64,000 nucleotides of DNA from Platanthera guangdongensis (GCA_039583875.1 CM077162.1:56261675-56325674), one strand, 5' to 3'; numbered from the stretch's first letter, positions 48,780 through 58,929 are shown. Made by a program: numbers and translations. The notes: generated by a model not told the origin, from the letters alone.

Positions 48780-49165
48780 ACACTAGAGTAGAGTTGACCT
48801 TAGTCAACATGACCATTTAGGTTGACCACAATGGGTCCTTGGTGACCCATTTGCCTCCCCTAAAGTCTAGGAAGAGTTGGGTAGGGTTGGTTGAGCATCT
48901 TGGGGGTCACTTGACCCTTAGTTAGGGCACTTTGACCTTTTTGGGGCTGGGGTTGACTTGGGTCAACCTAGCCTCTTTGGTTGACTCCAATGGGTACTTG
49001 GTGATCCATTGGCCTCCTTTAGGGCTTGGGAAGGTCTAGGTGGGTCCATTTGGCCAAGGAGAGGTCAGTTGACCCTATATGAGCTTAGTTTGACCTGATT
49101 AAGGTTTGGGTTGACTTTGGTCAACTTGACCATTTTAGTTGACCCTAGTGGGTCCCTATGGCTCT
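48780..49165. repeat. Three degenerate tandem units rich in TTGAC (W-box-like) cores
   Basis: Units of about 160-170 bases start near 48790, 48950 and 49115. Each has an inverted pair of the kind GTTGACCTTAGTCAAC, then GTTGACNNNANTGGGT and TTGGTGACCCATT-like sequence. About a dozen TTGAC cores lie in this block and its margins. If E is a minus-strand LTR the block is in its U3 part. Confidence 0.75.
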
Positions 49166-49331
49166 AATGAACCCTCTAACAGGTTAATGATATTGTGGTG
49201 GGGTCATGGTGTCATGGTGAAGCCTTATGGTCATCCCTAAGCTAGTAATGTGAATTCTACTATTTGCAGACCAAGGTGGTTCACACACTAACTCCCCAGT
49301 TCAACCCATTCCTTTTGATAGTTCTCAGGGT

Positions 49332-49356
49332 TTTGTCATGACCCGGTCATGACAAA
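49332..49356. repeat. 25-base near-perfect palindrome near the end of E
   Basis: Two 12-base arms, TTTGTCATGACC and GGTCATGACAAA, surround a single C. It lies 37 bases inside the presumed U3 terminus of E. Confidence 0.9.
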
Positions 49357-49393
49357 GCCATCCTAGGGGTCTAGAAGTCTGAGGGATGTTACA

Positions 49394-49554
49394 GATGGGA
49401 CAGTGGACGTACCCAACTCGGGGAACCACTAAATATCTCTGTGTTCTGTGTGCTTTACTTTTCAGTTATTTTTATTCTGCGAAAACACTCAGAACTCACC
49501 TATTCACCTCCATCTAGGTGATTTAGGTTGACTCTAGATACTTTAACTCTGATA
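49394..49554 (+). repeat. A1 3' LTR, part 3 of 3
   Basis: It starts with the repeated GATGG and continues GACAGTGGACGTACCCAAC to TACTTTAACTCTGATA. It matches 52277-52436 of A2, whose end is TTTGACA. The three pieces total about 1.65 kb without duplications, as expected from the 1678-bp A2 LTR. Confidence 0.92.
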
Positions 49555-49880
49555 TGGCCCGACTGGTTGCACCCAAAGCATACTACCGGAGGGTGTCCTC
49601 GGTCATCACGTCTCCTCGGCTCCTAGAAGTGTGGTGGTGGGGCTGGAACTACAGGAGGTCGAAGTTCTGTCCTAACATCCAGATGAGGACGTCCACCACC
49701 TCTCATATATCTCATAAATCTACCTCACTGCGGGTCTATACTATTCTCACCATGGTATGTCCCCTCAGTCGATATTTTCCCTCTGCCATGAACCATCAGA
49801 TGATATGCTTCCCATTTCTTTGTTGTTTAGATAATCTTTGCCAAACTAGCCTTCGAGATAAACAAGAGGGTTTGCCTGAG
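49555..49880 (-). pseudogene. Fragment of a retrotransposon gag with a CCHC knuckle
   Basis: On the minus strand one frame reads MRYMRGGGRPHLDV, then RPPVVPAPPPHF, a stop, and RRRDDRGHPPVVCFGCNQSG followed by HIRVK. The CX2CX4H spacing after an Arg/Pro-rich linker is that of a Ty3-type gag nucleocapsid. It is cut at the A1 LTR boundary just before the last Cys. Both ends are abrupt, so it is a remnant trapped between the two SIRE copies. It matches neither B, C nor D. Confidence 0.55.
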
Positions 49881-50744
49881 TGGATGGTCTATTATAGCAA
49901 TGTTATTATAGCCAAGGTATTTGAAGAGGTCAGAAAGGGGGAGAATGAATTGAAATGTATGGTAACTTCCCTTGAAGCTGCCATGATAAAAAAAACTTCA
50001 AGGGAATCAACAACTACAGTTATGACAACTTCAGTTGGCTTCATAGTGAGATGTTTGGTACAACAAGTCATGGTGATGCAAGGATTCCAGTACCTGTGGT
50101 GCCTGCTCCAGTGGATGTTCATGTTAATCCTACTTAGGATTATTGTCAGTACTGGGCAGACACTTAGGATTTTTCTCAGTTTGAACTAGAATATGTTGCT
50201 GCTGCCCATCCAGGTGTTTAGGTAGTTGAAGACATACCTCCACTGGCTCTGAAAAGAAGAAAATATGATGAAAGCATGTCTGTTGTTAGGTCTGATCCTA
50301 ACAGAGAAATGGCTGAGGTATGCAGTCCAATTTCCAAGAGTATCATTTTGGACACCTTCAAGATAGTGGACTTAGTAAATGAAAATAGATGGGATCATTA
50401 TAGCACGGATGAATGACACAAGTATGAGGTAGCATGCACTAAACGAAGACTTTATTTCAAGAAATACAACATTGATGATCCAAATGCACCTCTATCTCTG
50501 CCAAGATATTATCTAAAGTCAAAAACTTATTTTGAAAGGCAACTTCAAAAGAGCAAGGGCAGACAGACTTGATGTGTTATTTTGATGATGTTTGTAGACA
50601 CTGGTTGTCCCAACAAAAAACTTTCATATATATATAATTTAATGTTTTGTCTAGGAATGCATTTATTTCTTATTTTTCTTATGTCTTTTCATTTTCATGC
50701 TTTATTATACAATTCATCTTAGTTTGTAGGGTTTTGACTTCTTC
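49881..50744 (+). mobile_element. A2: second SIRE-type copy, 3' end of the internal region only
   Basis: From ATGGTCTATTATAGCAATG onward it parallels 7388-8333 of A1 and contains only the end of the third ORF (VFEEVRKGENELKCMVTSLE, then AKRRLYFKKYNIDDPNAP). Stops and frame changes are present. The upstream internal region is missing. Confidence 0.88.
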
Positions 50745-50758
50745 AAATAGGAGGAGAT
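50745..50758 (+). other. Polypurine tract of A2
   Basis: AAATAGGAGGAGAT directly before TGTTGGG; A1 has AAATAGGGGGAGAT. Confidence 0.85.
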
Positions 50759-51067
50759 TGTTGGGTATTGTATCCATAATATTCTTGACTTGAAAAAGTA
50801 TCCCTTGAACAAAGACGAATTGAGTTGTATTTGATGATCTTTATTTAGTTATGTGCTTATATGACTATACTACTAAGTACAATCTAATGTCAGGTTACAA
50901 CGGGTCATGAAACACATGACTATACAATGTAATCCTTCATTGTGTAGGCCAATGTGTTGACTCACGCGTAATCTCTCTATTGAGATGTACTTCAATTCCA
51001 AGTGCATTAGAAGGATCAGGGAAGGATAAGGTGTTGGAATCAAAAGAATAGAAATTTACCTAAGTAA

Positions 51068-51600
51068 AATTCGTCGAGTATAGTAGTGGAAACTCGTCGA
51101 ATTCGTCGAGTATACTCATGGATACTCGTCGAATTCATCGTGTATACTTACTAGCACTCGTCGAACTCATCGTATTTACTTAAGGTATAATTTTTGAGAT
51201 CTGTAAAATCAGTTTAAGTAAAATTCGCCGAGTTTCATCAAGTATACTAGTCGAATTCTTCGAGTGTATCTTTCGATACCCGCCGAATTCGTCGAATATA
51301 CATGTTGATACACATCGAACTCGTCGAGACTCATTAGGTATACCTTTGAGTTTACGAATTTACTCCTTTAGATTTTTTAAGTCATATTCGTCGAATATCA
51401 CTCAGCTTATGCGTCCAGTGTATCAGTCGATACTCATCGAATTCATTAAGTGAGCCAGCTGATATTCGTCGAATTTGTCGAGTATGACTTATGTTAGGCG
51501 TCGAGTTACATGTTCGATCGGGCTGAAAATATCTAAGTTAATTTCGTCGAGTTTTACTACAGTTCGACGACTATGCTCAGTTATTCTCGATGATACTCAA
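51068..51600 (+). repeat. Degenerate CGTCGAG reiterations inside the A2 LTR
   Basis: Same arrangement as 8745-9290 (AATTCGTCGAGTATAGTAG, ACTCGTCGAATTCGTCGAG). The two LTRs differ within motifs at several units. Confidence 0.85.
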
Positions 51601-51726
51601 TGAATTATACTTAGGGTTTATTTCTTCAAATTTCAAATTTCCTGCTCGTTCTTCCTGATTGCCATGTACATTGAATTTTGCACGTCTCGGTATGGAATGT
51701 CTTTTCTAGCCGTTACAGGAGGAGGA

Positions 51727-51740
51727 TTTATATATATATA
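51727..51740 (+). promoter_or_regulatory. Probable TATA box of the SIRE-type LTR
   Basis: TTTATATATATATAG follows the motif-rich U3 part, with a plausible transcription start about 30 bases on. In A1 the same tract is split by Copia-2. Confidence 0.5.
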
Positions 51741-52439
51741 GGGTGGAATTGATTCAACCCTAATCGTGCTCCTTGGTCAAATCGAGAAACTTCTGAACGT
51801 CAAGATCTCATCACCACCCAATCCGTATTTCGCACATCTCTCGGCCGACGACAAGATCGCTACAAAATTCGATCATCCTCTACCAAGTTGACTAGATCAT
51901 TGATCTCTGAAGATTTTGATTCTACTCAGATTTATTCGATCTGTGTGTTCACATCAAGTCTTCAAAGCATTCAGATTTTCCTTGTTCTTCAAAACATTTA
52001 TGATCAAACTTTTCGAAGAACGAAGGATCAAAGACTTTAGATATAAATAAGATTATTTGTAATCTTTATTGTGTAAATCCTTTTTGCTTTTGTAGGAAGT
52101 TTTTCCCTCCAAGTTGTAGATCAGTGTTTGGATCGAGTTATAGGAGAGTTTGTTCTCTGAGTGGTGGGAGCGTTGTCTCCGAGTTGTAGGAGTTGAGGCT
52201 CCGAGGTGTAAGATTATGATCAATCTGATATAAAGGTGAAGTAGTCGAATCTAGCCCTTCATGGTAGATAGGCAAGGCGGGACAGTGGACGTACCCAACT
52301 TGGGAAACCACTATATATCTCTATGTTCTGTGTGTTTTACTTTTCAGTTATTTTTATTCTGCAAAAGACTCTTAAACTCACCTATTCACCCCCATCTAGG
52401 TGATTTAGGTTGACTCTAGATACTTTCACTTTGACATGT

Positions 52440-54021
52440 TGTAACACCCCGAAACTCAAAAGTGCGACGGGTGGCGTTTTGAGCCAAGTTTGAAACTTGG
52501 TAAGGGCCACACGGCCTGGGACACGGGCGTGTTCCAGGGGCGTGTCATGCCCGGGTCTAAGATCTGGCCGAGTGGTTGAAGAATATGGAGTCGACGATCG
52601 TCGAGCAGCGAACACGGCCTGAGACACGGGCGTGTCCCAGGCCGTGTCCTTTACGGGGTGAAGTCCGGGATGTGTCGGGGTGGTACACGGGGTCAGCACA
52701 AGGGTCGTGACAATTTAACACAGGCGTGTTGGGGAGCCGTGTACCTTATTGGACATTTTTATTCCTGTGTCGTTGGAGGAACACGTCTGTCAACATGGGC
52801 GTGTACTGGATGATACGGGCGTGTCAATCCGGACACGGCCGTGTCAAGAACCCGTGTTCGTTTTGGGACGCGTCGGTTTCGACGGCGAATGGGGAACATG
52901 GCCTTGGACACGGGCGTGTCACAAGCCGTGTTCGGCCCAGGTTTTGGATTTTAAGTCTGAATCGTTGGCCGTCTGTTTCCTTATTTTGGGATCTGACGGT
53001 TAAGAGATGCTCTTGCGAGGTTATAACCAGTAATAGGGTTTAGAAACCCTCATTTCAAACAAGCATTCTCTTTCTAAACTTCTAGAGAGAGGGGAGAGTA
53101 AGGAAGAAGAAGGAAGCTAGATCCGGCCGCCGGCAGAGCCTTGGAGCCCCAAATCACAAGCCGACTTCGGATCTACGGAGGCGAGGACATTGCGGTGCTT
53201 TTCATCCGCATAGTTTTCCATAGCGCCAAGGACAAATGCTAGGGTAACGATTCTCATACTACGGACATGTGATGTCATCTTTTCTTTGCATAGGAAGTCC
53301 GCTCTCGCGAGTTTGCGGTGAGTTCGAGGTGTTCCTTCGGGTAGAAATGAATAGTCCCCGTTGTTTAGCATGTAGAGTCCGTAATTGAGAAACGGACATA
53401 GGCATGATGTGTGAAGCCTACCCGGACAAGTTGGTCTGGATCGGTGATGTTGCATTGCATGAATAGCCGGAGAAGACTCCGTGCAATTGTTTGTTTTTCG
53501 GGTTTTCTACGCGGTAGATTGCAACAGGGAGCCTTGGGGACTAACTCCAAGGTACACCCGGAAAATTGGGCAGATGTGTGATTCTGCCATTTTGGTGGCC
53601 AGGGAGCCAACTTGCACATAACCGGGTTATCTGAATTGTGTGATCGAATTGGGACTCGGGGAAGCTTGACCTGCGTATATGGCTTAAATTGACGTTGCGG
53701 TGTGAGTAACGGGTTAGGCAGAACCGTACCCACTCTATGTCGTTCGGTAGGAGCCGTTGGCATAGATAGAGGGTCTTAGGCGGTCTATGGCTTAAATTGA
53801 CGTGACCAATGCTGGAAATACCAAAATGCTCACGAGATATTGCCGCCTAGGGTGTGGTGGTGAGTCAGCGGACTTTGACCGTGTTCACCGAGAATGTGCC
53901 CTGAGAGCACGGGGTGTATGGTCGTGCGTGCCCACGCCTGTGATGAAGTGTTTTTACACTATATTGCTTGGTTATACTAATAAAGTGTAGGGAAGGAGCA
54001 TCGCCGCCCCGAGTTTGGGAG
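52440..54021 (+). repeat. F: truncated Ty3 LTR of the B/C/D kind, plus orientation
   Basis: It starts TGTAACACCCCGAAACTCAAA, the U3 terminus of the C/D LTR type, and follows the order of the inverted D LTR to GGAGCATCGCCGCCCCGAG (equivalent to about 44935-44955), where element G interrupts it. Identity to D is moderate, so it is a separate subfamily or an old copy. A sparser dyad array is at about 52505-52935. The rest of F must lie beyond the window. Confidence 0.88.
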
Positions 54022-54706
54022 TGTTGGAACCGGCTTTTCGGTCCCTCCTAGAGTTCGAAACAGGATGCAGCCTACACGTACTCTCCTTGCGCTACCGCCC
54101 TGACGAGAGTCAGTGACCTGAAAACAGACCGAGGGGACTCAACTTGGAGGTCCCGCCTCTTACCCGGAAGAACTGTTAGTCTTCCCCTCCCTAGCCAGTG
54201 CTGAGCTAGGTGCCTGAGAGGGAAAAGGTGGGAAGGTTCAACAACCTCTTCTCAGGCACCTTATCGGTCTATTTATAGGCCTCTGAATCTGATCTGCAAA
54301 TATCACTCTTAAATCCACCTGAAAATACCAGAACACCCTGGGCTGGGTCTGCCTATAGCCAAACTCCGCTGTTCTGGAGAGCTATATGCAGGCCTCCAGG
54401 GGTAATAATGTAAAACTATCTGGGGCACGAAGGTAAAATCCCCCTTGTGGGTCAAAATAGGTAAAGATATCTTTTTCCCTTGCGGCGAGTGGGGAAGATA
54501 CTGCCGGGCGAGACGGCCGCCATGCCCGTCTTGCCGCCTTTTCGACATGTGAGCTCTCTCGCCTTCTAGGATGATTTCGCCCATTAGAAGGTCTCGCCCA
54601 CTCCAGAGGATCCCCCATCTCGCCTCCTGTAGGTGGGCATCCTATACTCTCGCCAGTCATCCCTTCGCCCGCCGGACCGTCTCTCGCGAGCCCCAGGTTG
54701 TACACA
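54022..54706 (-). repeat. G 3' LTR (right border uncertain)
   Basis: The outer (U5) end is TGTTGGAACCGG on the + strand. A minus-strand TATA box lies at 54270-54277. The inner border is tentatively 54706, where the minus strand reads GAAAAGAGCGGGGAT (purine tract) followed by TGTGTACAACC. The partner LTR is outside the window, so this border cannot be checked here. Confidence 0.5.
54270..54277 (-). promoter_or_regulatory. TATA box of the G LTR
   Basis: The minus strand reads CCTATAAATAGACC. Transcription would start about 30 bases further left and run toward the LTR end, as expected for U3 to R. Confidence 0.6.
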
Positions 54707-54822
54707 ATCCCCGCTCTTTTCGAGGTTGCCCTAACCTCGGAAAGATAAGTCCAACCGCGGCTCGCGATGCTAAGGTTCCTCTGTGGGAATCTTGGGTAGG
54801 GCCCCTCCTCCCCCGTACTGTC

Positions 54823-54830
54823 TATAAATA
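54823..54830 (+). promoter_or_regulatory. TATA box of the first antisense gene
   Basis: TATAAATA preceded by a pyrimidine-rich CCCCTCCTCCCCC run, 64 bases before the ATG at 54894. It faces opposite to the element's own transcription. Confidence 0.6.
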
Positions 54831-54893
54831 TGAGGAGGAAGGCTTCATTTGGAACTCTTTTTGCCTTCATCCTTTCTTCCGGAATGTCTCATA

Positions 54894-55787
54894 GTCAAAG
54901 TTTCCGTGAGCGTCTTGCGATTGTGCGAAGGCAGAACAAAGCCGGCACAGATGCCCTTTTCCCAGATCTGGGGCGTACTCCCCCCGCAGTCTCTCCGCCC
55001 TCTCGCACCAAGAAAGCAAAAGCCGTCTGCGCTCCTCTCTCGGCGGGCGCAACCTCTTCGGCCGCTCCGATAGACACCCCGTTCTCTTCCTCAGGGGGGA
55101 GACAGGTGATCACGTTATTTTTCCTTTCCCCTGTCTCGCCTGTCTGATTATGCTTTCATAGGGAAGTCCTGCTGATTCGCCGGTGCCTGCCGATCCCCAT
55201 GACAATGTAAGTCAAGTCCCTCAGCGCACGGACTCGCCCAAGATGGCCTCCCCACCTCCCTCGCGGAGAGAAAACCTCTCGCGAGTGGTGGGGAATCCTC
55301 GAATCCCAAGTAAGATCTTTTTCCTTCTCGCCTCTCAGTTGATTTGCCTTCTTCTATTCGGCTTGCGCGGGCTCATCCTTGTTTGTAACCTTTCACTATT
55401 TTCGCAGGCATCCACTTTGATTCTGATACTGAGGAAGCTCCCGCATCTCCCCCCTCTCGCCCCTTCCTCATCCGAGCGAGATCGAGGACTACCTAGGTGA
55501 TCCCATGGACTCTCTGGAGTTGAAACGGAGGACTGCCCGGATGTTCCGCAAATATACACACATAATCCGCGAGATGGAGCTCGAGAAGCAAGCCTCCGAC
55601 CGGCGCATGGAGTGGATGGAAGCAGATCATCACCGTCTTTCCGCGATGGTGGAGGCGGACGGGGTGCTGGACGGGACTGACCCCCAGGCTATACTGAATG
55701 AGACGGATGAACATCTCCGTCTCGCGCGCCGCGGCGTGATCGCCGCTCGCGCCTTTCATCTTCCTGGCCGCCCACCATGCGCGGGAG
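54894..55787 (+). pseudogene. Antisense ORF 1 of G, spliced, frame-damaged
   Basis: ATG 54894 opens MSHSQSFRERLAIVRRQNKA. Consistent splice signals suggest exon 54894-55105, intron 55106-55161 (56 bases, short), exon 55162-55309, intron 55310-55407 (GTAAGA to TTTTCGCAG), then an exon from 55408 reading IHFDSDTEEAPASPPSRPFL. In that exon a 1-base shift is needed to reach EDYLGDPMDSLELKRRTAR and a charged helical stretch (EMELEKQASDRRMEWMEADH), ending near a GT at 55788. No family is recognised. The shift lies in a C-rich run. From 55788 to 56209 I see no further supported exon. Confidence 0.5.
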
Positions 55788-56209
55788 GTAAGGATGGCCG
55801 CTGGCGGTGGGTGCGGAACTAAGCAGTCTCAGCCCGTCTCGCCTTCTCCGTATCTCGCTTCTACTAATGTCGTTGTTTTATTACTGCTATGTTGTACAAA
55901 CTTATTCGGACGAGACGCCCCTTTCTGCGGGACGGTTTCATTTTTTGGCTCCAGGTCACGCAATGGTCGTATCGTGGGGTCTTTTCATTATTGCAGTTTT
56001 TTCATTAGATATTATTTTATTTTATTTTATTAACCCTGTCATGATGGCTTGCCTCGAAAGGGTGTCTGCGGCGCCTCCGTCTCTTGAGTTCTAGAGAGAG
56101 AGTGAGAGAGGAAGTGAAATTAAGAGAGAGAGAGAGGGGGAGAGAACGAGGCGCCGGGACGTCCCCTCATGTCCCGCCGCCTTACTTTCCCGCCCTTTTC
56201 TCTACCTCT

Positions 56210-56217
56210 TATAAATA
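56210..56217 (+). promoter_or_regulatory. TATA box of the second antisense gene
   Basis: CTTATAAATACC followed about 30 bases later by CCTCACTATTC (possible start) and a CT-rich leader up to the ATG at 56349. Confidence 0.65.
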
Positions 56218-56348
56218 CCTTCAACCACCACCGTTGCCCCTCACTATTCTAAGCTGTTCTTTCGACCCCGGTTCCCGTTCCTCCTTCATCGTCTCGCGCC
56301 TCTCTTTCTGGGACATCCCTTTCTGCTTTTGCCGCTTTCTCGCTAATC

Positions 56349-58262
56349 ATGGGGAAAAAGAAGATCGAAGAGGGCGAGGGCCGCAGCCATTGCGGGAAAC
56401 GTTTCGTCGACCATGACTTCCCTCTCGGCCGACTGCCGGAGGAAGACCACGCCCGGTTTGCTCGCGAGTACCTCTCCGATTGCTACCCGTCTCGCCCGCC
56501 TAAGGTGGGCGAGTGCATCAACACCTTTTATTCCAATGAGCTGGCTTTCCCGATCTCGCACTTTGAGGCGGGACTGAGGCTCCCCCTCTGGCCGGAGGTT
56601 AAATTGGTGCTGAAGTACTTTGGGGTCGTCCCGGCCCAGTTCAACCCCAATGCTATCTCCATGCTGGTCGCCTTCGCCTGCTACTTGCGGCGAGAGCGCA
56701 TCGAGTTCAGTCTAACCGCCTTCCGCAAGCTGTTTGCCTACCACGCCAAGGACGACAGGCATTTCTTACTTCACAGGTCAAGGCCTCAAAGTATGCGAGA
56801 CCCCGAACAAGAACCACCATTGGTTGACACGGTTCGTCTTCATACGCGGGGATCTAGGAGGCATCCCCCTCGCCCCGGTATCCCCCGCCGAGTGCTATTA
56901 TTATACCCCCAAGGTGGGGGCGCCGAAAAAGAACTCTGCGACTTTTTCGTGGGAAAGAATTTTGAAGTCCAATACCTGCGGCGAGACCTGGACTCGCTGC
57001 CCGCCGTTTTTTCCGTGCGAAGGTAAGCCTCTATTCCCTTCTGTCCCTGTAAAAGTTTTTTCCTCCCGCTAACTGTTACCTTATCTAGGAGAAAGGACCG
57101 TTCCCGTCAATCCCCCCTACCAGAGCAATCGAGCTCTCGCTTTAGCGAATATGGCGGCGGAGGCTGCGAAAGATACGCTGACCCCTGTCGCCAAGAAGAG
57201 GCCTGCGGGCGAAGGTACCTCTCGCCTCAGCCCCAAGAAGAAGAAAAAGACTGTGTCCTTCGAGAAGGAAAAGCCGGCCAAGAGAAGAGAAGAGCTCGCG
57301 GGGTCTCTCTCACCTATCACCCTATCGTCTCCCTCGCCTCCACGTCAGCCCGTCTCGCCAACCCGCGAGACGATTTTTGCAGAACCAGCCGCCCACGGTC
57401 GTGCTCAGCCCCCTCAGCCTCCTCCTGGCGAAACTGGCTCATCCAGCCGCCCGGCTCCCACCTCGCACCCTAATTACAATATGGGGCCCGTGACGGGGGA
57501 TGACGCCGGCGAGCCGGTTCTAATATGGGAGCAGGATTCCAACCGAGTGTCGGTGTCCACCCTTCTCCCTTCCTGGAAGGAACAGGACCATCCCACCATC
57601 CACGCCTTTTCACTAGGCTTCGGGCTTTATGGAGGTCTTGGCTCCGAACCCGCTGACAACGAGGCCTCGCGGGACCTCATTCTGAAAAGCGTCCACTCGC
57701 AGTTTCGCTCCCTGGAGCTCGCGCATCGCGTCTCGCGCCGTCTTGTCTTCAACAACAGGAAATGGAAAGAGGCGGAGACCGGTCTCGCCGCGGAGCGAGA
57801 GAAGTCTATTGACTTGGAGAAGCGGTTGAATGTTGCTGACAAACTCCTTGCACAGAGCCAGGGTGGCGTGGTAAGTTTCCTTATCTTTGCCTCGCCCGCC
57901 TCGCCCTTGCCCCTTATGGTTTCTTACTTTCCCCCCTCCCGCAGGATGCCGAGACGGCGAATAGGATGCGCTCGCGTATCGAGGAGCTGGAGGGAGAAAA
58001 CAAGAAGCTGAAAGCCGAGAACCTTCGCCTTCAGAGCAGCGCGACGCCCCCCACGGATCAGTTTCCCGTTTCTTCCCGATATTCCGTGGATGAGGTGGAG
58101 GCCATCTGCCGGGACTCAAACATCCAGACAGCGGAGGTCGTCCTTAAGATGATGAAGGAGCTGGGAGTGGTGCGTGCTGATGCGGAGACGGTGACCGTCC
58201 GCGACCTAGTCCCGCGTTTGTTCGACGAGTCGGACGACAGCGCCTCCTCTGACAATGAGTAG
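56349..58262 (+). pseudogene. Antisense ORF 2 of G, putative gypsy-type transposon protein (Transposase_28-like), spliced
   Basis: ATG 56349 (ATCATGGGGAAA) starts MGKKKIEEGEGRSHCGKRFV. Residues about 50-140 (LRLPLWPEVKLVLKYFGVVP, then AQFNPNAISMLVAFACYL) match the Pfam family named putative gypsy type transposon, known from antisense ORFs of Tat elements. A 1-base shift near 56755 is needed to continue as FTGQGLKVCETPNKNHHWLT and RFVFIRGDLGG. Splicing intron 57023-57088 (GTAAGC to TTATCTAG) joins the frame to a Lys-rich basic segment (KKKKKTVSFEKEKPAKRREE). Splicing intron 57871-57944 (GTAAGT to CCGCAG) joins a coiled coil (RIEELEGENKKLKAENLRLQ) to an acidic end (FDESDDSASSDNE, stop 58260-58262). 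Both splices keep frame. Function is unknown. Confidence 0.7.
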
Positions 58263-58576
58263 TGCACCATCCCTCTCAATGTTTTCCTCTCGCCCTCATC
58301 TTTTTGTTTAACACTTATGATCCTGGTTCCCTTTCTTAAAGGGAGAGCGAGGTGTCTCTGCCTCATTAATTTTTTGTTTAAAACTCTTTATATGCTGACG
58401 GCCGCTTCCCCTTTTGGGGTGCTGTGCAATAGTTATTTAGGAGTTACTTTATTTTAATTGCCAGTTTGATTTTCCACCCTCTCGCTTAGCTACCAGTCCA
58501 AGGTGTATGGCTATTTTTTGGGACGCTGTTTAATCACTACTTTCATTGCCTTCCATTTCGCTGAAAACTGGCGCGA

Positions 58577-58607
<31 letters not shown>

Positions 58608-58929
58608 TATCGCTTTTTACCCGTCTTGATTACCTCCGTCGGCGCTGCACTGCGAGATCATCTCGCCACAAAATTTCTGGGTCCAGTCGTCTCGCCAGTC
58701 GGTTTCGGCCACTTCAGCTCACTTGATCCTAGGACGGGGAAAACCCTCCCGCCCGTGGCGAGACCCCCTTTGGCGAGTGCCGGCCAGGGACCTTCTTCCC
58801 TGGCCCTATTCCTGGTCACTCTCTGTTTCAGGGACTACCCCCCTCTTGCTGAGTCATGGATTTTTCTCCACGCGAATTCTTACCCTTAGACTTGTTTCCC
58901 CAAGTGAGTACCATCCTCCCAAAACACCC
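58263..58929. other. Spacer between antisense ORF 2 and the tandem array
   Basis: No gene is supported. It contains the C29 run and pyrimidine-rich sequence. Several TCTCGCC motifs recur here and throughout G's 3' region. Confidence 0.6.
58578..58606. repeat. C29 homopolymer (G29 on the element's sense strand)
   Basis: 29 consecutive C. On the coding strand of G it is a pure guanine run that could fold as a quadruplex or act as an additional polypurine primer. Its exact length is uncertain in any assembly. Confidence 0.9.

Larger units (their letters stand above)
34940..49393 (-). mobile_element. E: non-coding LTR-like insertion of about 5 kb (probable solo LTR), host of D
   Basis: It separates two adjacent pieces of the A1 LTR and is flanked by GACGG (34935-34939) and GATGG (49394-49398), a 5-bp duplication with one transition. 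Its right end on the minus strand reads TGTAACATCCCTC, like the U3 start of Ty3 LTRs. Its left end on the + strand reads TCTAAGACCC, as though TGTAAGACCC had mutated. Excluding D and its duplication it is about 4960 bp. I find no gag or pol, no primer site and no internal direct LTR pair. A solo LTR of a long-LTR Ty3 element fits best; a non-autonomous element is possible. Confidence 0.7.
45432..49393 (-). other. E, right part: no gene
   Basis: It starts with the repeated TCAGC of D. AT-rich sequence at 46300-47750 passes into GC-richer sequence at 47800-48100 and a repeat block at 48780-49165. Open frames are short and unrelated to known proteins. Nothing coding is supported. Confidence 0.65.
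50759..52436 (+). repeat. A2 LTR, complete (1678 bp)
   Basis: TGTTGGGTATTG to CACTTTGACA, uninterrupted. It serves as the template for recognising the three A1 pieces. Compared with A1 it has about 50 additional bases near 50875-50930 (ACTACTAAGTACAATCTAATG). Confidence 0.92.

Noticed and set aside
54830..55147. Antisense ORF 1 starting at ATG 54830
   Set aside because: That ATG overlaps the TATA box itself; the ATG at 54894 lies downstream of the expected transcription start.
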